Assembly (NCBI GenBank): GCA_024276455.1
Contig: JAJRXE010000031.1
Location: 1 to 8,533, forward strand
DNA length: 8,533 bases
Reading direction: 5' to 3'
DNA from: Calditrichota bacterium
GTDB lineage: Bacteria; Calditrichota; Calditrichia; RBG-13-44-9
The notes beneath the pieces are model-generated. The model worked only from the letters and a program-made list of their open reading frames with translations, did no database searches and was not told the DNA's origin. The translations under genes were made by a program, and so were the position numbers. This document shows, one piece after another, positions 1 through 5,234 of the stretch (position 1 is its first letter; every line of letters begins with the position of its first letter).

Positions 1-106
1 ATAAGGTCGGAATATCGATCCCCTGTTCCCGACACACCTGCAAAATCGTCTGATCGGTATCGGCAATAACCAGTTTACCATCTATGGTGATTTGTACCTT
101 GCTCAT
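1..106 (-). CDS. NuoG/HydA/FdhA-type subunit, N-terminal fragment (truncated by window edge)
   Basis: Only the first 35 codons are visible; the gene continues beyond base 1. They read MSKVQITIDGK and go on to end ...REQGIDIPTL. This is the start of the plant-type [2Fe-2S] ferredoxin domain that opens NuoG, the HydA subunit of NAD-linked [FeFe]-hydrogenases, HndD and the alpha subunit of NAD-dependent formate dehydrogenases. The cluster cysteines that follow the IPTL motif in those families lie just outside the window. The ATG (104-106) has an AGGGAG ribosome site a few bases upstream. The gene lies 62 bp after the NuoF-like stop on the same strand, so it is the third gene of an E-F-G-ordered operon. 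The catalytic part (H-cluster, molybdopterin or none) cannot be judged from here. Confidence 0.8.
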   Translation of the reverse strand, partial: MSKVQITIDGKLVIADTDQTILQVCREQGIDIPTL

Positions 107-168
107 GAGGTTCTCCCTGTACTTTCCAGGATTCGTTTTTTATTGCAATTTTCTTTTTCCCAAACGAT

Positions 169-1992
169 TTATTCGTCCACGGTTTCCGCTAATTCCACCG
201 GCGAAAACACTTCAATGGCGTCGAAATTACACACCTCGTAGCAGGCGCCGCAACGAGTGCAAATCTCCGGGTTAATGTAGTGTACCTGCTTGCGTTCACC
301 GGAAATGGCATTCACCGGACAAACCCGGGCGCAAAGGGTACAACCGGTGCAGTTTTCCGGAATCACCCGATAGCCAATCAGGTCGCGGCAACTCTTGGCC
401 GGACAGCGTTTCTCGAAAATGTGGGCCTCGTACTCGTCCCGGAAATATTTCAGGGTGGTCAGCACCGGATTGGGAGCGGTCTGTCCCAGGCCACAAAGAG
501 AGCCTTTTTTGATGTTGTAAGCCAGTTTTTCCAGCTTGTCCAGATCCTCCGGTTTTCCTTCGCCGCGAGTAATTCGCTCCAGTATCTCCAGCATGCGCTT
601 GGTTCCCAGGCGGCAGAAGGTGCACTTACCACAGGACTCTTCCTGGGTGAAATTCAAGAAGAAACGCGCCACGTCCACCATGCAGGTGCGGTCGTCCATT
701 ACCACCATGCCACCGGAACCCATGATGGCGCCGGTCTGGTTCAGCGACTCGTAATCCACCGGGGTATCCAGCAGATTGGCGGGCACACAGCCCCCGGAAG
801 GACCGCCCAACTGAACTGCTTTAAACTCCCGATCGTTGGCAATGCCGCCCCCGATATCGAAAATGACCTCGCGCAGCGAAATTCCCATGGGTACCTCCAC
901 CATGCCGCCGCGCTTGATCTTTCCGGCCAGGGCAAACACCTTGGTGCCTTTGCTCTTCTCTGTACCCAGGGCAGCAAACTTTTTGGCGCCGTTCAAAATA
1001 ATCCAGGGCACATTTGCAAACGTTTCCACATTATTGATGTTGGTAGGTTTTCCCCACAGCCCTTTGACGGCCGGAAACGGCGGACGCAACCGCGGCATGC
1101 CGCGTTTTCCCTCGATGCTGGCGATGAGGGCGGTTTCTTCCCCACACACAAACGCGCCGGCGCCCAGTTTCAAAGAAATGTCGAAAGAAAAGTTCGTACC
1201 CAGAATCCGTTTTCCCAGGAAACCGCGCTCGCGGGCCTGCTCGATGGCAATCTGCAAACGTTTCACCGCCAGGGGATATTCCGCCCGGACGTAAATAAAC
1301 CCTTCCTGCGCACCAATGGCGTACCCCGCAATCAGCATCCCTTCCAGCACACTGCGAGGATCGCCTTCCATGACGCTGCGGTCCATAAACGCCCCGGGAT
1401 CCCCCTCGTCTCCGTTGCAGATGATGTATTTTTCCTTTCCGGGAGACTGGCGGGCAAACTGCCATTTCAATCCGGTGGGGAAACCGGCCCCTCCCCGTCC
1501 GCGTAACCCCGAATTCCGAATTTCGTTGATCACGTCTTCCGGTTTCATGTTCAACAGCACTTTGCGAATCGCCTGGTACCCCTGCCGGCTCAGGTAATCC
1601 TCAATCCTCTCCGGATCGATCTCCCCGGCATTACGCAATACAATCCGCACTTGCTTCTCGAACAGGGCATCTTCGCTGGTGTGAATCCCCTCGCCCTTTA
1701 CCACCCAGTTTGCCAGTACCTCTCCGTTTTTGACATGTTTTTCCAGAATCATTTCCAGGCGTTTCACCGAAACATCTCCGTAAATCACCGTGGGCAAACC
1801 GGGGGTTTGCACTTCCACCAGCGGTTCCCGGTAACAGGCACCGATGCAGCCGGTTTTTTCCAGCACAATAGGTAGATTCTCTTTCTCGATTTTCTCTTTC
1901 AAGGCGTTGTACACATCGCCGGCTCCCGCGGCAATTCCGCAACTGGCCATTCCCACCACAATTTTCGTTTTCTCGCTTGGGGACGAGACCAT
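169..1992 (-). CDS. nuoF: NuoF/HydB-type NADH:acceptor oxidoreductase flavoprotein subunit
   Basis: 607 aa, cytoplasmic. Residues 10-95 form a thioredoxin-like [2Fe-2S] domain with MASCGIAAGAG (C18) and TGCIGAC (C49, C53). Residues 135-440 are the NuoF core: FMN/NADH glycine-rich GLRGRGGAGFPTG (162-174), NGDEGDPGAF (193-202) and GAGAFVCGEETALIASIEGK (277-296). A [4Fe-4S] site follows, with C454-x2-C457-x2-C460 and distal C500. The C-terminus has two ferredoxin-type [4Fe-4S] motifs, C548-C551-C554-C558P and C578-C581-C584-C588. A linker H524/C530/C535 cluster resembles the extra metal site of HydB proteins. Plain complex I NuoF is about 430 aa and lacks both end domains, so this is the HydB/HndC form, which passes electrons between NADH and a hydrogenase or formate-dehydrogenase partner. 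I chose ATG 1992 because GGGAG lies 9 nt upstream and it follows the NuoE stop by 4 bp. An in-frame ATG at 2049 lies inside NuoE with no ribosome site. Confidence 0.95.
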   Translation of the reverse strand: MVSSPSEKTKIVVGMASCGIAAGAGDVYNALKEKIEKENLPIVLEKTGCIGACYREPLVEVQTPGLPTVIYGDVSVKRLEMILEKHVKNGEVLANWVVKGEGIHTSEDALFEKQVRIVLRNAGEIDPERIEDYLSRQGYQAIRKVLLNMKPEDVINEIRNSGLRGRGGAGFPTGLKWQFARQSPGKEKYIICNGDEGDPGAFMDRSVMEGDPRSVLEGMLIAGYAIGAQEGFIYVRAEYPLAVKRLQIAIEQARERGFLGKRILGTNFSFDISLKLGAGAFVCGEETALIASIEGKRGMPRLRPPFPAVKGLWGKPTNINNVETFANVPWIILNGAKKFAALGTEKSKGTKVFALAGKIKRGGMVEVPMGISLREVIFDIGGGIANDREFKAVQLGGPSGGCVPANLLDTPVDYESLNQTGAIMGSGGMVVMDDRTCMVDVARFFLNFTQEESCGKCTFCRLGTKRMLEILERITRGEGKPEDLDKLEKLAYNIKKGSLCGLGQTAPNPVLTTLKYFRDEYEAHIFEKRCPAKSCRDLIGYRVIPENCTGCTLCARVCPVNAISGERKQVHYINPEICTRCGACYEVCNFDAIEVFSPVELAETVDE

Positions 1993-1996
1993 ATTC

Positions 1997-2500
1997 TTAT
2001 TCTCCCTTTTTTCTGTATTTCTTGAGAATCTTCTTGGTTTCCCGGTCATTCAAGCGTCCGTAAGTGTCGTCGTCAATCATCATGACCGGCGCCAGACTAC
2101 AACAACCCAAACAGGCCACCGACTCCAGGGTAAACTCCATATCCGGGGTGGTTTCCCCGGATTTGATGCCCAGCTCTTCCTCACAGGCTTCCGTAATTCG
2201 CTCCGCACCGCCTACGTGACAGGCCGTGCCGTGGCACACCCGAATAATGTGCTTGCCCACCGGTTTCAGGCGAAACTGGGAATAAAAAGTGGCCACCCCG
2301 TACACCTGACTGGCATCCGTTCTGGTCGCTTCGGCAATGCGTAAAATGGCTTCCCGCGGCAGGTAACCGTAAATGCTCTGCGTCTCTTGCAACAGAGGAA
2401 TAATCACACCCTTTTTGTGGCGATATTTTTTGAGAATTTTTTCTAAAGGTTTTAGATCCAGGGAAGCGGTTGCAGCGGCAATTTCTTGTGACATGGCCAT
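1997..2500 (-). CDS. nuoE: NuoE/HydC-type [2Fe-2S] subunit
   Basis: 167 aa, the usual length for the NuoE/HydC/HndA family. A helical N-terminal region (residues 15-75, with the family signature around IYGYLPREAI and VYGVATFYSQF) is followed by a thioredoxin-like fold that binds one [2Fe-2S] cluster. The four expected ligands are present: C89 and C94 (CHGTAC, C-x4-C), then C130 and C134 (CLGCC, C-x3-C); C133 is an additional non-ligand cysteine. It forms the flavoprotein module with the NuoF-like protein and accepts electrons from FMN. It is the first gene of the operon, with 4 bp to the next start. The ATG at 2500 is preferred to the ATG two codons later because an AAGGA lies about 11 nt upstream, although that spacing is long and the site is weak. 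Confidence 0.95.
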   Translation of the reverse strand: MAMSQEIAAATASLDLKPLEKILKKYRHKKGVIIPLLQETQSIYGYLPREAILRIAEATRTDASQVYGVATFYSQFRLKPVGKHIIRVCHGTACHVGGAERITEACEEELGIKSGETTPDMEFTLESVACLGCCSLAPVMMIDDDTYGRLNDRETKKILKKYRKKGE

Positions 2501-2611
2501 TTCTCTATTTTTCCTTTTTGCTTGTTTTGTAAGCCTTTTCCGTTTTTAAAAATGGTCCATCAACCGATCATGCTCTAATTATGTGTAAAAAAGTACAATA
2601 GACAGTAAGAA

Positions 2612-2639
2612 GATATAAAAAGAAGAATCACATTATCAA
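2612..2639 (-). promoter_or_regulatory. Possible sigma-70-type promoter for the nuoE-nuoF operon
   Basis: Read on the minus strand, TTGATA (2634-2639) and TATATC (2612-2617) are separated by 16 bp, an acceptable -35/-10 pair. Transcription would start near 2605, giving a leader of about 105 nt. The region is very AT-rich, so chance matches are likely. No -24/-12 sigma-54 motif was seen here. Confidence 0.3.
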
Positions 2640-2793
2640 TCAAAAAAAAATTTTTGTTTCGCCCTCGTTTTCTGGGAAAAATGTCTCTCGAAAAGCAGTG
2701 CACCCGGCCGCACGCCGGCAAAAAATCCGCGTGGTGTGATCCGGCGCATTTAATATTTAAAATTTTAGCCGATAGTAAAAAAATAATTAAACG

Positions 2794-2806
2794 AAATACC
2801 GTATTT
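2794..2806. repeat. 13-bp inverted repeat AAATAC-C-GTATTT, possible operator
   Basis: This is a perfect 6-bp dyad around a single central base in the divergent spacer, 71 bp before the galT-like start. A transcription factor could bind it, but perfect short dyads are common in DNA this AT-rich. The regulator, if any, is unknown. Confidence 0.25.
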
Positions 2807-2877
2807 TTCAGAACGACGCAATTTTAAACACATAAATTTAATGGTCAGAAAAAAACCATGATTCAGGAGCAAGGACG

Positions 2878-3930
2878 ATGAGCACCCTTGAATTTCGCCG
2901 CCAAAAGGTGGTCGCCCGCATCCGAAATCCGCTGGAGAATTTTCAACTCACCGAAGATACCATCGAGATTCGCTACGATCCTCTTCTGGGGCACAGCATG
3001 CGGATCACCAAACCGAAAGGGCTGGACAAAACACCGGTGGGCAATCCCTTGAAAGAATTTGTGGAAGCAGCCAACGCCTGCTTTTTTTGCGAAGGGAAAG
3101 TAGAAACCAGTACCCCCATGTTGCCCCCGGAAATCCTGCCGGAAGGTCGTATTTCGGTGGGAAGCGCCCTGCTCTTTCCCAATCTGGCCGGATTTGCCCG
3201 CTACAGCGGAGTGAGTATTTTTTCCAAAGACCTGTTCATTTACCCTTCCGAGTTTACCGTTGAGCATGTACTCAACGCCTTGAAGGCGATTCAAATATAT
3301 TTTCAGAAATGTGCCGCCACCGATCCGGATCCCCTCTACCCCAGCGTCAACGCTAATTACCTGCTGCCTTCCGGTAGCAGCATTCTGCATCCTCACCTGC
3401 AACCCATTCTGGATCCCTTTCCAACCAATTTCCATCGCCGCCTGCTAGACGCCAGTGCACAGTATTACCAGACCCGGGGACGAGATTTCTGGACCGACTT
3501 AAAAGAAGCGGAACGAACAGGTCCCCGCTTCGTAGCAGAAACCGCTCACACCTTCTGGTACACCCCTTTTGCCCCCACGGGTTTCAACGAAATCAACGGC
3601 ATCATTGGCGGGGGAGAAAGTTATCTCGATTTGTCGGAAGAAACCCTGCGGGAACTGGCTGAGATAGTGGTCAAGATTTTGCGATTCTATGATTATTTAC
3701 AACACAACAGCTTCAATTTCAGCCTATTCTCTCCGCCGGTGAATCCCACCGTTGCGTACAGGCATTTTCCCTGCCATTTCAAAATGGTTACTCGCCCGGT
3801 CTTTCGGGCGCATTACCGCAACGACATCACCTTCTTCGAACGGCTGCACCAGGAAAGCATGTTGGACCAGTTTCCGGAGGATGTCGCCGCTAAATTCCGG
3901 GAGTTTCTAAACGATAAGCAGAACAGTTAA
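2878..3930 (+). CDS. GalT-like nucleotidyltransferase (HIT superfamily)
   Basis: 350 aa, close to galactose-1-phosphate uridylyltransferase length. The main evidence is SSILHPHLQ, residues 168-175. H171-P-H173-L-Q175 matches the GalT H-P-H-x-Q active site, in which the second His becomes uridylylated and the first helps bind zinc. C68-F-F-C71 corresponds to the N-terminal zinc cysteine pair. H300 in PCHFKM near the C-terminus resembles the second-domain His-x-His-F segment of GalT. The C-terminal ERLHQESMLDQFPEDVAAKFREF region looks like the closing helix of the family. Overall similarity to classical GalT appears low, and I see no clear counterpart of the third zinc ligand. The substrate may therefore be another sugar phosphate or nucleotide, and I give no symbol. 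The start is well supported: AGGAG (2865-2869) lies 8 nt before the ATG. The gene is alone on its strand, with no other Leloir-pathway gene beside it. Confidence 0.75.
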   Translation: MSTLEFRRQKVVARIRNPLENFQLTEDTIEIRYDPLLGHSMRITKPKGLDKTPVGNPLKEFVEAANACFFCEGKVETSTPMLPPEILPEGRISVGSALLFPNLAGFARYSGVSIFSKDLFIYPSEFTVEHVLNALKAIQIYFQKCAATDPDPLYPSVNANYLLPSGSSILHPHLQPILDPFPTNFHRRLLDASAQYYQTRGRDFWTDLKEAERTGPRFVAETAHTFWYTPFAPTGFNEINGIIGGGESYLDLSEETLRELAEIVVKILRFYDYLQHNSFNFSLFSPPVNPTVAYRHFPCHFKMVTRPVFRAHYRNDITFFERLHQESMLDQFPEDVAAKFREFLNDKQNS

Positions 3931-4115
3931 TCGCGCAAAGACAGAAAGACACCAGGTCGTCTTCTAAAAAAAGTAAGATTAAACCAGAGGGGCCACCGAA
4001 GGCAGGGAATAATGAAGAAATTGGGGTAAAGCCTAAAAGCTGAAGAAGTGAAAATAATAAGAAAAGTTTGTCAGATCGAATTAGTCCTTATAGCAAAAAG
4101 CGTTGTTAAGCTATT

Positions 4116-4139
4116 ATTAATATTAACATTAACATTAAC
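4116..4139 (+). repeat. Hexanucleotide tandem repeat (ATTAAT once, ATTAAC three times)
   Basis: Four uninterrupted 6-bp units occupy 4116-4121, 4122-4127, 4128-4133 and 4134-4139, in the galT-like 3' spacer and just ahead of the terminator. Short repeats of this kind can change copy number by slippage. I see no gene whose expression it would obviously affect. Confidence 0.8.
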
Positions 4140-4151
4140 CCTGCTCTTTAG

Positions 4152-4185
4152 AGTGGGGCACGGAAAGTCCCACCCCATTTTTTTT
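4152..4185 (+). terminator. Rho-independent terminator, plus strand
   Basis: TGGGG (4153-4157) pairs with CCCCA (4173-4177) with a GGA/TCC inner helix. GTGGG (4152-4156) can alternatively pair with CCCAC (4169-4173). Eight consecutive T (4178-4185) follow. The T-run fixes the orientation as plus strand, so it most likely ends the galT-like transcript, whose 3' untranslated region would be about 220-250 nt. Confidence 0.65.
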
Positions 4186-4396
4186 AACCTTTTGGGTCTT
4201 TTTAGAGGGGGCTCATGAATACAAACCTCAGGCAAATTACTTCATCGGGTGAATAAAAAATGAGGCATTTGTGACCATTCGTCCAATTCGGGAATAATCA
4301 TTTTCTGCGCAGGGGCCGACGGTTGCAGGGCTGTAATACGCCGCATTCGCGATTTTTCCCCGAATACCGTTTCCCTGCCGTCCAAAATACATAGAA

Positions 4397-4418
4397 CGCA
4401 CAACCTTTTGGTCGTGCG
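4397..4418 (-). other. Stem-loop, 9-bp stem with AAAA loop on the minus strand
   Basis: On the minus strand CGCACGACC pairs with GGTTGTGCG around an AAAA tetraloop, with every base paired if one G-U wobble is allowed. On the plus strand the same position is an A-C mismatch. That asymmetry suggests any RNA made is minus-strand, downstream of the glutaredoxin-like gene. No T-run follows, so it is not a standard terminator. Confidence 0.45.
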
Positions 4419-4480
4419 CTCTCAAATCGGGCAAACCGTACCCGAGGTCTCTCCCACCCCGTTTAATTAGCCGGAAGCGT

Positions 4481-4717
4481 TCAGTTTAAAAGTCGGGCTA
4501 ATTCACCCTCCGATGGTAACGATTGTCCAGGGGCGGCTTTAAAGACCACCTGATCGTCGATGATAATGTTGGGGGACTGCTGCAACTGCAGTGTTTCCAT
4601 TAAATCCGGATTTTCCTCAAAATACTTCACCTCATACGGGACGCCCAGGGCATTTAAACGCTGTTCTAAAATCTTCCGGTGGTTACAATTTTTGGTGGCT
4701 AAGATTAGTAATTTCAT
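4481..4717 (-). CDS. Glutaredoxin/thioredoxin-fold protein with a single active-site cysteine
   Basis: 78 aa, the size of a bare glutaredoxin fold. It has beta strand 1 (MKLLILAT), then an active-site position KNCNHRK with one cysteine (C11) followed by N-H-R in place of CxxC. A helix (KILEQRLNALG), strand 2 (PYEVKYF), the S48-P49 pair at the usual cis-proline position, and the strand-turn-strand PNIIIDDQVVF follow. A helical tail EGELARLLN ends it. A monothiol site argues against ordinary disulfide reduction by CxxC chemistry; glutathionylation-type chemistry, cluster or metal handling, or persulfide transfer are alternatives the sequence cannot separate. I chose ATG 4717 because AAAGGAG (4725-4731) lies 7 nt upstream. 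A longer reading from 4768 would run through a sigma-54 promoter. The gene appears to be transcribed on its own from that promoter. Confidence 0.8.
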   Translation of the reverse strand: MKLLILATKNCNHRKILEQRLNALGVPYEVKYFEENPDLMETLQLQQSPNIIIDDQVVFKAAPGQSLPSEGELARLLN

Positions 4718-4751
4718 GGTAATTCTCCTTTGTTCGTTCTGGTTAATATAT

Positions 4752-4767
4752 TGCAACAAACGTGCCA
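4752..4767 (-). promoter_or_regulatory. Sigma-54 (-24/-12) promoter for the glutaredoxin-like gene
   Basis: Read on the minus strand, TGGCACG (4761-4767), TTTG, then TTGCA (4752-4756) matches every fixed position of the sigma-54 consensus TGGCACG-N4-TTGCW and keeps the invariant GG-N10-GC spacing. Taking the C of GC as -12 puts the start near 4741. That leaves a 24-nt leader carrying AAAGGAG 7 nt before the ATG at 4717, which is consistent in strand, distance and ribosome site. Sigma-54 promoters need an AAA+ enhancer-binding activator, so the gene should be tightly conditional. Candidate activator sites are described at 4799-4821 and 4840-4892. Confidence 0.8.
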
Positions 4768-4798
4768 CCTTTTCAAATAGACTTCATCCTTCTGATTA

Positions 4799-4821
4799 TC
4801 AACAACTTAGAACGTTGCTGA
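4799..4821. promoter_or_regulatory. Imperfect dyad upstream of the sigma-54 promoter
   Basis: TCAACAAC (4799-4806) and GTTGCTGA (4814-4821) are inverted copies matching at 7 of 8 positions around a 7-nt centre. The dyad is centred about 69 bp upstream of the predicted sigma-54 start. It may bind an activator, IHF-like protein or nothing; the position is its only functional support. Confidence 0.35.
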
Positions 4822-4839
4822 CAATCATCAAAATCGAAA

Positions 4840-4892
4840 CGTTGGAGAATAATATGGAGAATGTCTCCAATATTGCAGAATATTCTACAACG
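4840..4892. promoter_or_regulatory. 53-bp nested dyad, candidate enhancer-binding-protein site
   Basis: Outer arms 4840-4851 and 4881-4892 are inverted copies at 11 of 12 positions. Inside lies a second dyad, AATATGGAGA (4851-4860) against TCTCCAATATT (4864-4874), with one bulged base and a 3-nt centre. The right part also contains the palindrome AGAATATTCT (4877-4886), extendable to TGCAGAATATTCTACA, which is one base short of a TGT-N10-ACA pattern. Its centre lies about 125-140 bp upstream of the predicted sigma-54 start, where activator sites are typical. It could instead act as RNA structure in the 3' region of the preceding small gene. Confidence 0.45.
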
Positions 4893-4954
4893 AAAAGGGA
4901 GTAAAACGCTTTTGAAGCGAAGGAAACGCTTCCGGCAAGGAGAGGGATTCGAAT

Positions 4955-5119
4955 TTAATGGGCGAGGAGCACCTGAGCTTTCAGGGCAATGCCGGCGGCT
5001 AAAAATCCGATGATTAAACCGAGTGCCCGGACACTCATGCGGGCGGATGGACGCATCATGATCATGGAAGAAATCCCCATGAGGAGTGAAAGAATTAAAT
5101 AAAGCCAGCCCAACAACAT
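4955..5119 (-). CDS. Small membrane protein, 54 aa, two predicted transmembrane helices
   Basis: It reads MLLGWLYLILSLLMGISSMIMM, then a polar turn RPSARMSVR, then ALGLIIGFLAAGIALKAQVLLAH. Two hydrophobic helices (about residues 2-22 and 32-46) flank a basic loop (R23, R27, R31), which by the positive-inside rule would be cytoplasmic with both ends outside. The ribosome site is unusually good: GGGAGGTGAC directly before the ATG. It lies 115 bp after the M1 peptidase stop and 237 bp before the glutaredoxin-like start, all on one strand. I do not recognise the family. The strong ribosome site and clean two-helix layout make it a likely real gene despite its length. It might work with the peptidase next to it, but only the neighbourhood suggests that. 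Confidence 0.7.
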   Translation of the reverse strand: MLLGWLYLILSLLMGISSMIMMRPSARMSVRALGLIIGFLAAGIALKAQVLLAH

Positions 5120-5191
5120 GTCACCTCCCTATGGTAAAAACAAAAATTCACTCATCATCCTGATCTACCCGGCAATTTACCCGTTATTTTT

Positions 5192-5220
5192 ATTATCCGC
5201 ACTGACGGATTTCACTTTAA
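5192..5220 (-). promoter_or_regulatory. Possible sigma-70-type promoter for the 54-aa membrane protein
   Basis: On the minus strand GATAAT (5192-5197) lies 17 bp from TTAAAG (5215-5220). The -10 matches consensus at 5 of 6 positions; the -35 is poor. The start would be near 5185, giving a 66-nt leader. A small hairpin, ATCCG (5195-5199) with CGGAT (5206-5210), overlaps the pair. It has no T-run, so it is not a clear terminator for the upstream peptidase gene. Confidence 0.3.
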
Positions 5221-5234
5221 CGGAAAGTTGATTT

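Larger units (their letters stand above)
2501..2877. other. Divergent AT-rich spacer between the nuoE-like operon and the galT-like gene
   Basis: This 377-bp spacer separates two divergent genes and must hold both promoters. Most of it is strongly AT-rich, with A/T runs near 2641-2660 and 2750-2790. It is interrupted by a GC-rich island at about 2697-2748. The island contains a short hairpin, arms CCGGC (2704-2708) and GCCGG (2714-2718) around CGCAC. A 13-bp inverted repeat AAATAC-C-GTATTT lies at 2794-2806, and ATGGT/ACCAT arms (2841-2845 and 2855-2859) sit just before the plus-strand ribosome site. No ORF here looks real. No promoter for the plus-strand gene stands out. Confidence 0.6.
3931..4480. 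other. Spacer between the convergent galT-like and glutaredoxin-like genes
   Basis: 550 bp without a convincing gene. From 3931 to about 4140 it is AT-rich and begins with a short direct repeat (AAAGACA at 3937-3943 and 3945-3951). It then has a hexanucleotide repeat and a terminator. From about 4237 to 4450 the G+C rises and hairpins occur. TCGGG (4427-4431) pairs with CCCGA (4441-4445), and CGCACAACC (4397-4405) pairs with GGTCGTGCG (4410-4418). A 65-codon minus-strand frame at 4237-4434 could only start at TTG, has no well-placed ribosome site and matches no family I recognise. It could be a gene remnant or structured RNA. Confidence 0.5.

Noticed and set aside
280..1506. 408-codon open frame on the plus strand
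   Set aside because: It is antisense to the nuoF-like gene, whose conserved motifs run along the whole opposite strand. Its translation is low in recognisable features and follows from codon-position base bias.
1990..2049. Longer N-terminus for the nuoF-like protein starting at ATG 2049
   Set aside because: The extension overlaps the nuoE-like coding sequence, has no ribosome site and encodes a basic non-family tail. ATG 1992 has GGGAG at proper spacing.
2704..2718. CCGGC/GCCGG hairpin as a terminator
   Set aside because: On the plus strand it is followed by an A-run, and on the minus strand the T-run precedes the stem, so neither direction gives a stem then T-run.
2863..3435. 190-codon minus-strand frame
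   Set aside because: It is antisense to the GalT-like gene, which has the HPHLQ motif and a good ribosome site.
4215..4256. 13-codon plus-strand frame with a GAGGGGG-like ribosome site
   Set aside because: It is too short and too featureless to support as a gene, and it lies after a terminator with no promoter seen.
4237..4434. 65-codon minus-strand frame as a protein gene
   Set aside because: It would start at TTG with no ribosome site at suitable distance, and its translation matches no family I know. It is retained only as an unexplained structured segment.
4560..4904. 114-codon plus-strand frame
   Set aside because: It is antisense to the glutaredoxin-like gene and crosses the sigma-54 promoter and dyads; there is no ribosome site.
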